A stretch of DNA of 64,000 nt from Pseudo-nitzschia pungens. Its lineage: Eukaryota; Bacillariophyta; Bacillariophyceae; Bacillariales; Bacillariaceae. The stretch lies in NCBI GenBank assembly GCA_037355855.1, contig CM074762.1:1984001-2048000 (forward strand). The letters are read 5' to 3'. Positions 40,495 to 52,200 of the stretch are shown here, piece after piece; within the stretch, counting starts at the first letter, position 1, and the number at the start of each line of letters is the position of its first letter. The translations under genes and the position numbers were made by a program. Under the pieces are notes generated by a model. That model did no database searches. It was not told the origin of the DNA and saw nothing but the letters and a program-made list of their open reading frames with translations.

Positions 40495-42521
40495 TCAAAC
40501 GTCAAAAGTGTACGACTTGGCCATGTCCGGCATGCGAACAAAGGGTGGGTAGGTAGAGTCTTGGGGCGTCAGGCTCTTGGCGTAGATGTCATCGACAACA
40601 TCGCTTGGTTTGGGGACCGGCCATTCCTTGGCCTTCTTGACCTCCTTTTGGACTTCCTTTCGGATTCGCTTTTCGGTGTCCTTGATTTCTTCGGCCGTCA
40701 TGAAACCGGCTTCCTGCAGGCACGCCTTGACGTGTTCGATGGGATCACGGTTGGTTCGTGTGAATTCGATCTCTTCGCGGTTTCGGTAGGTGGTTCCGGG
40801 ATCGGACATGGAGTGCCCGTGGTATCGGTAGGTCATCATTTCGACGTACATGGGACCGTTTCCGTTGCCAACGTAATCCTTGGCGAATTTCATGCCCTCC
40901 GTGACGGCCAACACGTTCATGCCATCGATGCGCAAACCGGGAATGGCGTTACCCATCTTGTAGTAATCGCTGATGCTGGAGTGACGATCGATCGAGGTAC
41001 CCATACCGTAGTGGTTGTTCTCGATGCAAAAGATCATGGGCTGCAGTTCCGGGTTCGTTTTGTGTGATTGTATTTCGTCACGCAAGATCAATGTTTGGAT
41101 TATTTTCGTAAATTGGGGTCACGAAAAAAAAAAGGTGTGTTGCATGTATAATGTGTTGTTGTTTGGTTTGGATGGTTTAATGCGTTCCATAGTAAGTGAG
41201 TTTCAGTGTTTGAATGAAATGGAACAGAAATTGGTTCGAATTGATTGTTTGAGTGTAAAGATCCAAAAAGAACAAAGAACAAATAATAATGATGTGAGGG
41301 TGGCACGTCGGGACAATTACCAACCAACAGAACAACTCCACGATCAAACAACCGCTACAGCTACATTTGCACTGAAGTTTCAACCATGCTACTCACAAGA
41401 TCCCATAGGTTGCTCATGTTGGCCGCCTCCCAGATTTGTCCCTGGTTGGCAGCACCGTCACCGTAGCATGCAATGGCAACGTTCATCGGTTGACCGGGCT
41501 TAGCGTTGTACTTGTGGGCAAAGGCCAATCCGGCACCGATGGGAACCTGGGCTCCGACAATTCCGTGTCCACCGAAAAAGTTGTTCTCCTTGCTATACAT
41601 GTGCATCGATCCACCCTTTCCCTTGGTGACGCCCTGGGCCTTTCCAAAGAGCTCGCCAATGACACCTGCCACGGTTCCTCCCCGGATGAGCGACAGGACG
41701 TGGCACCGGTAGGATGTAACCCAGGAGTCCTCCTTGTCGAGTGCAGTTTGGATACCGGTGGCGACGGCTTCTTGTCCGTCGTACAAATGGCAAAACCCAC
41801 GAATATTTCGAGCCTTGTATTCGTTGTCGCACGTGATTTCCATGCGGCGCATCGTGTACATGGTTTCAAAAATGTCGATGAGCTCCTCCTTGGAAACCTC
41901 GGCCGTATCGGACGGTCCCGATTCGAAGTTGTGGATCTGATCACGGCAGGAAGCAAATCCAATCGAATCCAATCGAATGCACCCAAATCAAATCCAACGG
42001 AATCATGACAGAAAAATCGCAAACAAATCCATCCGATTCGAGCAAATTTCAATCCAGCCCAATCCAATCCAATCCAATTCAGTCCATTTCCGTGTTACAA
42101 TCCCATTGCATCCAATGACAAAGCCCCAATTGAAACAATCCAGTTGTAGTCGAATTCGTTCAGCGCGGACGATGCGAGAATCACGAGGAAACCTTCCGTG
42201 AGTTATTTCAAAGGGACCGGAACAAGCAAGGTCCTATCACTCGAGCCATTGCCGAACGATGATTCACCAAAACTCCGACGCCGAAACTGGCACACACCGT
42301 TGCTTTCGTTTCGTTTCGTATCGTATCGTTTTGATCCAATTCGATTCGATTCGATTCGATTCGATTAGAAAATTTCATTCTCTCTCGTTCGTTCTCACCT
42401 CAAAGGAACCCGTGATGTCAAAGGTGTGACTGGAAGACATGGCGCGACGAGACGCCGACTGCATTGCCGCCGGTTTGGCGAGGGCTCGTCGGAGCATGGA
42501 GCTGCTTCGGGAGGCAAACAT
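40495..42521 (-). CDS. pyruvate dehydrogenase E1 component alpha subunit, mitochondrial, three exons
   Basis: Join of 42521-42399, 41936-41397 and 41040-40495 gives 402 residues. Intron 1 (41937-42398, GTGAGA..CAG) sits after ITGSFE. Intron 2 (41041-41396, GTGAGT..GCAG) joins NLWDL to PMIFCIENN; both are phase 0. Exon 1 holds an Arg/Ser/Ala-rich mitochondrial presequence (MFASRSSSMLRRALAKPAA). Signatures: MRRMEITCDNEYKARNIRGF, GGSMHMYSKENNFFGGHGIVGAQ, the thiamine-diphosphate motif GDGAANQG...ENNHYG, and the phosphorylation-loop region YRYHGHSMSDPGTTYR with serines in the usual places. With E1 beta it decarboxylates pyruvate and passes the acetyl group to E2. Intron 1 is rich in CAATC/GATTC pentamers. 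Confidence 0.96.
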
Positions 42522-43557
42522 GTTCGGATTGGTACGCTTCTCTTAGCAAGGTTGTGTGACGGAGTGCACGGCGCGAATCACAACGAAGAGATGATGATGA
42601 TGATGATGATGATGCTGTGGAAACCAAACAGAGTCGAAGGCAGACGGCAAATAATGCAAGTAACAACTTCGTGAACTCAGTCATGCATTTGCATTCTTTT
42701 CTTTCCACCTGGTGTTCGAGTATATATTGCGTAACTGCGTAACTGCGTATAACCTTGCTCTATTGGCTGTTGCTTCTCGTAGTTGGATCCATCCTATGGT
42801 CAATACCGGTACGAGTAGGGTCGTTCCCCTACCGGTAACATCTTCTCTGCCTTCGCCATTTGACTCGATAGACCAAACTTTGGCGAGAGAATGGCCATCG
42901 CGCATTTCCCATCGTCAATCGCAGATGCAATCGGATATTATGAGTGTATCGTAGATAACCTTACGTATCGTATGTTACGAGACGGGTCAGTCGATCAATC
43001 CACCAATCGTTTTGCCTACCGTGATGCTGGAGCGCGAAACCAAAGTAGAGGAAGCTGTTGCTAACTTACGTTACTGTACACGAAATCTGTATTTTTACAC
43101 TCCGAGTCTCGTAGTGGAACTGTTATTTGGTGTCACAAGTGCGACAGACATATTTTTACTGTGAATAATTGAAGAAACATGCTTCATTCCTCCCCAAATT
43201 ACAGATACCGGTACCGGCAGGGGTGATACCCCTATGCGGAATTGGACGTACGTATGGTCACGTACCGTATGGTAAGGTTTACGTTCGATTACCGGTAGGT
43301 TAAAAAAGGGGATGGCATTTCGACTTACCGAAGGAACACCCAGGAACACCCTACATTCCCCCCTCCTTCACGACAGCGTAAAAAAGATGTTCCTGCGTGT
43401 TCATTCTGATTGATTGAATTGAAACGATTGTTGACTGTTAGCACAACTTCTCACGACCAACGGCATAAGCGGCAACAACGCAGCTATCGATTGCTATTCC
43501 AACATCCAAACAAATAATCATATTGCCCTTCGAATAGTTTCATAGCAACGCAAGAGA
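42522..43557. other. divergent promoter region
   Basis: 1.0 kb between the starts of the pyruvate dehydrogenase and ELOF1 genes. ATG triplet repeat at about 42591-42614; TACCGGTA and GTAAGGTT words near 42802-42835 and 43202-43300. No gene. Confidence 0.5.
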
Positions 43558-44671
43558 ATGGGACGTCGTGCGAAAAAGGCTCCGGTAAGTCTTCTTGTCC
43601 GTTTACCACATCTCGGACTGCCAGCTGGCTAGCTGGTCACATGGTGGTCCATTCGTTACTACGTTTTGCATCGTCGAGTCGAGTCAAGTCGAACGAGCCC
43701 CAGCTTCTGGCTGATTTGATCCGCACGAAATTAATTGCTTTGTACCGAATTGAATTGCATTGCATTGAATTGAATCGCTGCGTTTTGCATTTGGTCGTTT
43801 GTCAAACGAAACAACAAGATCGGGTCAACGGTTGGATAGAAGGGACGACGGTGTTCGTCGTGCGACCGGAGCGAGTGTCCAAGCTCTTACACTCCTTCCA
43901 TCGTATTTTATCGTCATTCCCTTTTCACACGTAACGATCGCATCGAATTTAAATTCCAAAACGAACACTGGTGTCGACAATCCTCTGTTTCGAAAAAAAA
44001 CCGACAATGTATGGCGTGACCCAATCTTGTTCACGTTCCAATGGACCATCCGTTTTACTCGCACGCACAAACAAATTAAATCGAACAACGAAATCGAACA
44101 CCAATCAATCAATCAAATCCATCTGCATTCAACAATTGCATCGGCAACGCGAACTCTTTTCAACGTAAATACAATGTATCACACCATGTCATAACACAAC
44201 ACAACAAAATCACAACAAAAGGTCCAAACCAAGAAGCGCCCCACACTGGCCAAGCGCTTCAAGTGCCCCTTTTGCGCAAACGAGGAGGTCGTCGAATGCA
44301 AGATGGACTTTAAACAGAGAATCGGCAGCCTCAGTTGCCGGCTGTGCGGTGCCTCCTTCCAGATGCCCATCCACCACCTCCACGAACCCGTGGACGTCTT
44401 CAGTGAGTGGCTGGACGATTGCGAGGCGGTCGCACTCGGAAAGCCTACGGGACAGGCTGCCGCCGCGGCGGCAGCCCAGGAGGCGCAGAACCACCGACCC
44501 GAATACGATATTTCCGACGACGAGGAGGAAGACGACGATCTGGGTGGGCCCTCGGGATTGAGCGGGAGCGCATCGAGCAAATCAAAGGGGAAGAACAGCA
44601 AGGCATCGTCGAATGCCAACACTAATTACGCGGATTTGGGACTGGACGATTCCGACGAGGATTCGGATTGA
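43558..44671 (+). CDS. transcription elongation factor ELOF1/Elf1 homologue, two exons
   Basis: Join of 43558-43584 and 44222-44671 gives 158 residues. Exon 1 encodes only MGRRAKKAP. The intron 43585-44221 (637 bases) has GTAAGT and AAAAG ends, phase 0, and the join gives MGRRAKKAPVQTKKRPTLAKRF. Four Cys (CPFC and CRLC) form the zinc ribbon, with LSCRLCGASFQMPIHHLHEPVDVFSEWLDDCE matching the family closely. The basic N-terminal tail and zinc ribbon contact RNA polymerase II; in yeast and man the protein supports elongation through nucleosomes and transcription-coupled repair. The acidic Ser/Asp tail after residue 105 is longer than in animals. Confidence 0.95.
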
Positions 44672-44831
44672 AGATTTTGGTCGCAAATGGAACGGAAATG
44701 GAACGGAACCATTTTTTTACACAATTTTTTTACACAAACACACGCACATACACACAAAGAGAGAAATCCTAATCAAAAGATTTTAAATGGTTCGTTCACA
44801 CTATAAACTATGTTTGAATGGAGGTTGGTTG

Positions 44832-46094
44832 CTAATACGAATGGGAACGTCGGGGGAAAATGCAATTCTCGAAGGATGGGTGGCTGCGTCCCTCACTAGC
44901 TCGGCTGGTGTCTTGATCGCTATTGCTGCCACCCCGGTGTGAAGGATGGACAGCCGACGGGGGGTTGTGAACGTCTCTTCGAACGAAATCATCGCGACCT
45001 CCGAGCGCAAGCGCCAGGGCACTTTCGTTGTAATAGGGGTGGTCTTGCCTCTGTACAGGTGACCGGGGTATGTCGGGGCGACTACTGTTTTGGTTGCTCG
45101 CGGAGAAGTAACTTTCGCCCAATGGTTCTTGGTGCGTCGTCGAAGGCGTCGTTGCCCTCATATCCGATTGAATGGTAGAATCCGTTGAACCGTCGTTGCC
45201 TGCTCGATTGTAACCGACGTATCTTTCGTCCCGCTGTGGGACACTGTCGATTGTGACCGAGGAGTCGACTTCGGGTACCAAAAGTGCGTAATGCAAATCT
45301 TCTGCATCGTTGCGAGCCCGGTAGGGCAGTGGCTCATACTCTTCTTCTCGTCGGACATCGTCGGGCCGCCCACGGGCCGCTCCACCGTAGTCGCTTGCTA
45401 GTGTCTGTCTTCGGGTTGTGATATTTCCTGCATAATCTTGTTCGTTGTATGCAGGTGGGTTATTGGGAGGAGACGATGCCATCGGTTGGAACACCGTTTC
45501 CGTTTCTTCCATGGCATTGGCAGGTAGTTCCCGTGACCGTTTCCGTTCATTGGAGGTGGCAAGAAACTGTTCTGTCTCCCTAACCGCCCCTTCTTCGCTA
45601 GGTGCCACGTATGTGGTGTCGCATTGAATCTGGATCTCGACAGCCGCAAGCAGGCTTTGCTGACACACAGAAATCTTTTCACACTTCCGAACGAAATTCA
45701 TCAGATTGGTATAAAGTGCTATCTTGTAATCATTGGAGTCGCTTGGCATGATAATGGCGGATTTTAGACGCTCCAACTCGAGAACGGGGAACGAATCGGC
45801 TTGTGATGTCAGAACCGGGAATCGCTCGCACAAACGCAAATTTTGGTGGATCAGAGAGAAAGACTTTTGCAGCTTGACCGTTCCGCGTTGTGCTTCCCGC
45901 AATGCATCGTTCAGTGCTTGGTCGCGTTCGTCGTCGAGGGTACTGAATTGGACGCGGTAAAAACTCATGTTCATAGAAGTTGCTTGCTGATAATGGCGTT
46001 GTGCTTGGTGACAAAGAATAGCAGATCGGGCGATAGTCCCCAACATTTCCTCACTAACACTGTTAGCGTCGGAAAAATTGGATAATGTCGACAT
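44832..46094 (-). CDS. unknown protein with helical N-terminus and disordered tail
   Basis: 420 residues. Residues 1-165 are predicted mostly helical, with an evenly spaced Leu/Ala/Gln pattern (LREAQRGTVKLQKSFSLIHQNLR, ALYTNLMNFVRKCEKISVCQQSL), maybe a coiled-coil or helical bundle. From about 180 the protein is polar and rich in Arg, Ser, Asp, Pro and Tyr, with a PPAY motif of the WW-domain ligand type. No family recognised. The gene ends only 160 bases from the ELOF1 stop in convergent orientation. Confidence 0.65.
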   Translation of the reverse strand: MSTLSNFSDANSVSEEMLGTIARSAILCHQAQRHYQQATSMNMSFYRVQFSTLDDERDQALNDALREAQRGTVKLQKSFSLIHQNLRLCERFPVLTSQADSFPVLELERLKSAIIMPSDSNDYKIALYTNLMNFVRKCEKISVCQQSLLAAVEIQIQCDTTYVAPSEEGAVRETEQFLATSNERKRSRELPANAMEETETVFQPMASSPPNNPPAYNEQDYAGNITTRRQTLASDYGGAARGRPDDVRREEEYEPLPYRARNDAEDLHYALLVPEVDSSVTIDSVPQRDERYVGYNRAGNDGSTDSTIQSDMRATTPSTTHQEPLGESYFSASNQNSSRPDIPRSPVQRQDHPYYNESALALALGGRDDFVRRDVHNPPSAVHPSHRGGSNSDQDTSRASEGRSHPSFENCIFPRRSHSY

Positions 46095-47418
46095 GCTTTT
46101 GACACCAGGAGTATGTTTACGGGACGTTTCTCTTCGAAATTTTCTTGTTGCCTCGTTTGACTTCGGCTCTGTCGAAACCTGGTCCTGATATCGTAGAAAA
46201 ATATGAGTGATTGCTAAGATTAGACGGTGTCTATTGCGTGTGGTTGTAATCGAATGGTTTCAGTCGCAAAATTGTGCGGTTCCAGATTTTTGCGTCGATA
46301 AAGAAAACGTCGTCACTTCTGAGAGTGGTATCAACCGGGATGGGGAATCACATGCAAGTAAAGAATGTACTGTAAATAAAGAGATCCCTTATTAACCCCC
46401 TAAATGAGTAGCCTTCGTAGTAGGCAAAGCAAGATGATGCTCCTTCATTTAACACTCTCGGTTGATTCAGAATATATCCGGGGAAATGCGAGTTAACACT
46501 CCAATCTTAGACCAGTACCAAATTCACAAAAATGTTTATTTCTTTCATTAAGCCTCCTCATTCCATGACTCAATTTTCGGGTCTGGTCCGAAGAGAGTTT
46601 ACTAATGTTGCAACACATGCAATGGGGGAACCAATTTTCACTGTCTGATCACAGAGTTTTCTAAGTTTATCGGAAGTGCTACGGGAAAAATCATGTGCCG
46701 TGACTGAAAAGGAATGTGTAATGAAGCGAGACTCAAAAAACAATGAGTCCGATTCTTTAAATTACGCAAGATTGAACTGAAACTTGCAATAGTTTCCATT
46801 GTTATGTTCAAGCTCCGGGGGCCTCTAAGTAGAAGGAAGTGTTTGATAATTAAATTATCAGCAGTTCGTTGAATTGTTTTCAATCTATGTGTTTAGTCAG
46901 AGAAAGAGGCTAGAGATTGAAGAGGCATTAAAAAATGAGTCTCTTTTTTCATGGTGTAGGTTTCACATAAGGAAACACCATGCGAACTGTCAGAAAAGGT
47001 AAGGTTAACCATTAGTCAGTCGTGCGAATTGTCTCTTCTCATATTTTTTTTCTTTCGAAAAGATTACCGTAAGATCTTACCTCTGCAACACATGCAGAAG
47101 TGATCAAATACATGATTACATAATATCTTATCACAGGACGGAAAAGGTACGGTACACGTAATTCTTGTAGTGTAATAAATAAAACGTAGTGATACTCTTC
47201 CTTGGTTTTGTAGGATTATCGATGATCACCAAAATCAGTCATGAATAAAATCGTTTTCCTCATACTGTGTTGTCATCACTCTGTCGGTACTATCAACTGA
47301 GAAACGTCAGGTTCAGATCACGCATTCAATAACACAGTGGGTGTTCTTCTAGTTTAGAGACAATTTTATCAAATTTGTTCTACTGATGGATTATTTCTTT
47401 GAAACAAGCAATGTGAGA
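46095..47418. other. intergenic region
   Basis: 1.3 kb between the 420-residue gene start and the methyltransferase 3' end. Contains a GTAAGGTTAACC word near 46999 and GATTACCGTAAGAT near 47063. No gene. Confidence 0.5.
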
Positions 47419-48342
47419 TCAAGGCATAGTAGCGGAGGATGTATGACGACGACGAAGGATGTGGCCAGTTTGTTGCATAGTCGCATTCATATTTGTTGGT
47501 AAGTCGTAAACACGACCAAGTCCTTTCACATAATCAAACTTCAAACCGCCATAATAGTCGTCTTCCATTAAGTCGTCCTGTGTCAAAGAAAAGGGAGGCC
47601 CCGAATTGTCATTCCCTCCCTTCAGTTTGCATTCGAGATATACAATTGCATTCTCTTTCGTATATTCTGCTATTCTTTGACAAAATTGTTTTCGCAACTG
47701 TATGGGTAGTGCACCGAAGCTATCCTTATCGTAGACTGCATCGAACGAATTGTTTAGATTCGGACGCTTCTTCAATGCGTCACCAACAATTAGGATGACT
47801 CGGCCGCTCTTATGTTTCCAAATGATATCACAGTTCCCATCACCGCTATCACCAGAGTGTTCCTCAGGTTCTCTGGTCCACGAACTCTCATTGTCGGCAA
47901 ATTGTTGCTTCATTGCTTCAACTGCTTCTGCAACCAAGTCAATAGCTGTGACAGAGTATCCTTTACTGTAGAGCAAATGTACGAAAGGATCATCCCCTGC
48001 TAATGGACATAGGACAGAGATATTTTTCAAATCGTTGTCATTTGTACCATTGACTTGTCTTTCGTTCAAAACGAAGTTTTTGAAATGTTGGTAGGCTTTC
48101 TCGTGGCATTCTTGCGATGTGATTTTCCAACGAGGATTACCGCCGCTAAGGATATCCTCCCACGCGCCGGACCATCGATTACCAGTGCTAGTTCCACTCA
48201 TCAGAATCTTTCGGTTTTGGGTCGGAATCTCTTTACTCGGATCGATGTAGAAAGCATTTGTCAACGACGGTAACAAAGACGTTGACAATGATCTCAGACA
48301 AAATATCGACAGAACTGAAAAAACTTCGCAGTTGTGTTTCAT
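47419..48342 (-). CDS. TPMT-family SAM-dependent methyltransferase-like protein
   Basis: 307 residues. N-terminal hydrophobic stretch (about 8-30) ends SLTNA-FYID, with Phe after the likely cleavage point, as in diatom plastid presequences. The body fits the thiopurine methyltransferase family: the SAM-binding strand VLCPLAGDDPFVHLLYSKGYSVTAIDL, then FDAVYDKDSFGALPIQLRKQFCQRIAEY (the VWDRGALxAxP block of TPMTs), and a GPPFSL segment before the end. The usual acidic and glycine residues of motif I are present only in part (LAGDD for CGK). Relatives methylate thiols or halides; the substrate here cannot be told. The internal MSG start near residue 48 is an alternative. Confidence 0.78.
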   Translation of the reverse strand: MKHNCEVFSVLSIFCLRSLSTSLLPSLTNAFYIDPSKEIPTQNRKILMSGTSTGNRWSGAWEDILSGGNPRWKITSQECHEKAYQHFKNFVLNERQVNGTNDNDLKNISVLCPLAGDDPFVHLLYSKGYSVTAIDLVAEAVEAMKQQFADNESSWTREPEEHSGDSGDGNCDIIWKHKSGRVILIVGDALKKRPNLNNSFDAVYDKDSFGALPIQLRKQFCQRIAEYTKENAIVYLECKLKGGNDNSGPPFSLTQDDLMEDDYYGGLKFDYVKGLGRVYDLPTNMNATMQQTGHILRRRHTSSATMP

Positions 48343-49210
48343 TCGAAATTATAGTTGGGGGCAGCAAAGAGGTCACTGGTAATGTCGTCAATTCGTAGAA
48401 GGCTGCGAATGCTGTGTTTTCCATGGCTTCGGCGTTTAACTCATCTCGGCGAGATGATAAACAAGAAACGTTGGAGAGTTCGAGATGATGATTCAGTCAT
48501 CACATGTTCGGTAAAACTGGTTACTATGTGAAAGGTTGATGGTGACAACTACGACTCGGAGAAAAAACGAGTATGTATGGTTGCGATGTCGTACGTACGA
48601 TACCAGGTAGCGTACAAGTACACTTACTCGTACAAGTAAGCAAGTTTTTATTTTTTTAGTAAGGTTAGTATGTGATAGTGATAATCTTACTTGCATCAAC
48701 AAGTAAGGTACGTACGACGTACGTAGCAGCACCTTAGCCTGCCGCCAGCCTCTGTCGTCTGCTTTACAGCGTGAAAGAAGTACATGTACGTATGATCCCT
48801 AAATACGAGAGTAAGATGATGTAATGCCGTTGGTGACGGTTCGTACCGGTAGGATTCCTGGCCGACTGGCTACAAGAAATCAAATAATTCAAATTTGAAT
48901 TCGACCGTTGAGAGAAAGGTGTGATGTTTCTTTTGGTATTTTTTATGGTCCCAGTATCCTAAAATCCAAACCGCAATCCGTCTCGAACAATTCCTTCGAC
49001 CATCCACTAAACGTACTACACTCATGACACTTCTATGCACAACAACGCTTGTACGCATTGCACTCAATTCTGAGTTGTTTCATCGCCGCCCCAATGCATA
49101 AGCATCAAGATACCGAGAAACTGGTACGCGAAGACCCTATAGTTCATTACATCATCAAATGAATTGAGAGCTAAGCATATTGCTTTCGTATTGGAAATTA
49201 TAAATTGATA
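48343..49210. other. divergent promoter region
   Basis: 868 bases between the methyltransferase start and the PT-rich protein start. TACGTACGACGTACGTA-type text near 48707-48726 and AGTAAGGTTAG near 48658. No gene. Confidence 0.5.
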
Positions 49211-52200
49211 ATGACGTTGAGCAGCATACTTTCCTCGGCAGATCAAGGAGAGAATATGATTGCATCGATAACGCTTGACGAGAAAGAAAATAACGTCGGC
49301 AACAGCAGATGCATTGATGTATCGGGAAAATCGAGTGGCGATGTATCTAATGAAATCGGTTCTCGAGCTGCCGTTACGGATCCCTCCCTAACGGCTTTAA
49401 GGGAGAACAACAACAACATTATAGATCAAAGCAAAAAATTCGTCGGTTTTCTGGGAGGATCGATCATGACGGCCCTCAACAACCAAGGCGCGTTTACTTC
49501 AAAGAAATGTTTGGATTCGAAGAATAACAACAATCCGCCCTCAAATGATCACTTGAATACTGCAGGTTTACAAACAAGCTTGCCAATAACCTCCAGTCAC
49601 CAGGTCGATGAGGAGTCTCATGTTTCGCAACCGAAACAGAAATATTGGGAGACTTTGATGTTACCTTCGGATGATTCTGATATTATTGTGGTTCAAGATG
49701 ATGAGCAAGATGACAATGAGTCACCGCCTCCATCTTCCCAGCCAACCAAGAAAGAAGCGATTTCGGCATTTATCTCTCCTCGAGAAAAGAAATCAAACAA
49801 AATTCACGCAAACAAAGACTCTCCAGAGAGTACTATTTCAATTCCTGGTGACTACTCTCCTGGAGGATCGACATTCAGCATCCAGCCTACCCCTAATACA
49901 ATGAAAGTTTCTAATCGGGGCGAGAATTCACCCGAATCTTTGCTCTGCAATATGATTTCAGCTGCTACCACGCGTGACACCCCTCTAGTGCTAAAGTCTG
50001 CATTGGGTCCTCTGCAAGACGAGAGCAACTTACCAAACGGATGTTCTCCCAAAATCAAGGGAATCACGACTATTGGAAGAACGTCTCCGGAATGTTTGAT
50101 GTCCAATATGATTTCAACAAAGACGAGTTCAGAAACCCCTCTGGTCTCTAAGTCTGACGGAGACTCCGTACAAAGCCTCGACAACTCTGTTGGTTACAAA
50201 GAAAAACATTCTGCAAAAATTATGGCCTCGATTCGAGAGGATCACTATCAAGAAGATCAAGCACTCCAGACTACTCACACTCAGGGAGAAAACTCCCTTG
50301 GTTCTTCGATGTGCGAAATCGTTTCGTCGGCCACTAATTTGGAGAATCCGGCGGTCCCAATGACTAGGCAGGATGGTATTTTGCCACCCGTTGTATCCAA
50401 CTCTGGTTCTTCAATCGCGTATTGTAATGCTTCGAATACAGCATTGACATGCAAACAAGAAAGCGATAGAGAAAACCATGTACGGGTGGCCTATGAGAGA
50501 GAAAACTCGAAGAAAGAGGATCCGTCTACTTCTAGTGATAGTGACTACAAGTCAATGGACAACACTCCCGTAAAGAGCAATAAAAGCCAAGTATTTAGGT
50601 CGTCAAAGTCTCTTGTTTCGCTCGAAAGCAATTACGACCAGAGTGAAGATGGGTCTATTTACACCTCTCTTTCCTACCAATCGACCATTCGCTCAATTGT
50701 ACCAATGGAATGGGTTGGTCCAGACACATCGAACGAGGTTACATTAACTGCTTCCACGGCGGTGGCAACTGAGAAAATTTCGGGAGTTCAGGGACGCCGG
50801 TTCCGACTCACGAAACCTCCCACAAAGCCTGTAAAGGCTGGAAAGCATTTGAACACAACGCAAATAAAAACAAATTCCAAATTGAGTTGCTGGGTACCTC
50901 GACTCAGGCAGATTGGTGGTACTTCGTCGCCAACATCTCTTCCAAGTCTCCTAGGAGCTGCCTCTCTAAATGAGGTCAGTGATTTGGAGTCGCCAAATAT
51001 CATTATGCCGACCATGAATTTCAAATTCTCGGATGAAGAATCTACTATTCAATCTCAATCGATCAACGAAGCCAGCGTAATTCATTCTGTTCCTTGTGAC
51101 GAAAGACTTCAACGAGCACCATCTCCCCACTCGCTCATGACAGTAGACATTGATGAGCAAACACTAGGAAGTCGAGCAGATGAAGATTATTCCCAGTCAG
51201 AGGCAGCTACGAACGATTACCCGAAAGCTATGAAACATAGACACTCAACAGCGATCGTGGAGACTAGAACCAGCAGAGATAGTGATTCTTCTCGTTCGAC
51301 GACGACTGATGAATTATTCGAACAAGGACGTCGTAGTAAAGCGTCTTCCTTATCGAAGTGGTTCAGAATGTGCATTTCATTGGGAATGATAGTTTCTATT
51401 TGTGGAGGAATTACTGTCCTTGTTGCGTCATTAACTGATCGTGCAAAACCCGATGAACCCAATAGGCAGCCAACACGTGATCAAGATTGGACGAGTAACA
51501 TCGATTTCCGCATACCTGATACAATCGATCTCACGGTTCCGACAATTTCTCCCACTGGAACATTTTCACCTTCAATAGAAGGCACTTACAATGATACGGA
51601 GTTTCCAAGTTCATTCACAAATTCTCCAACCCCATATCCAACTTTACAGCCAGAGAATTGGACGATCTCATCACCTGAGATAACATCAAAGCCGACGACG
51701 ACCTTAAAACCATCATTGCAGCCAACGTCTGCCTCGGTTACGACTGCATATCCATCGTTGAAGCCAACATCGGACTCAGTTACGACTGCAGGTCCTTCGT
51801 TGAAGCCAACGCCAGACTTATTAAAAACTACAGGCCCATCCCCGAACCCGACATCAAGGCCGGTAAAAACAATAGAACCATCAACGAAGCCAACGTCAAG
51901 ACCATTATTGAAGCCAACGTCTGCCTCGGTTACGACTGCATATCCATCGTTGAAGCCAACATCGGACTCAGTTACGACTGCAGGTCCTTCGTTGAAGCCA
52001 ACGCTAGACTTATTAAAAACTACAGGCCCATCCCCGAACCCGACATTAAGGCCGGTGAAAACAATAGAACCATCAACGAAGCCAACGTCAAGCCCAGCCA
52101 AGACCGCAGAACCATCATCGAAGTCAAGAGCGGATTCAGTTAAGACTGCAGGTCCATCGTTGGAGCCAACGCTAGACTCATTAAAGACTGCAGACCAATC

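Noticed and set aside
40352..40556. Small plus-strand frames at the end of pyruvate dehydrogenase
   Set aside because: They run into the antisense of the conserved C-terminus and have no motif.
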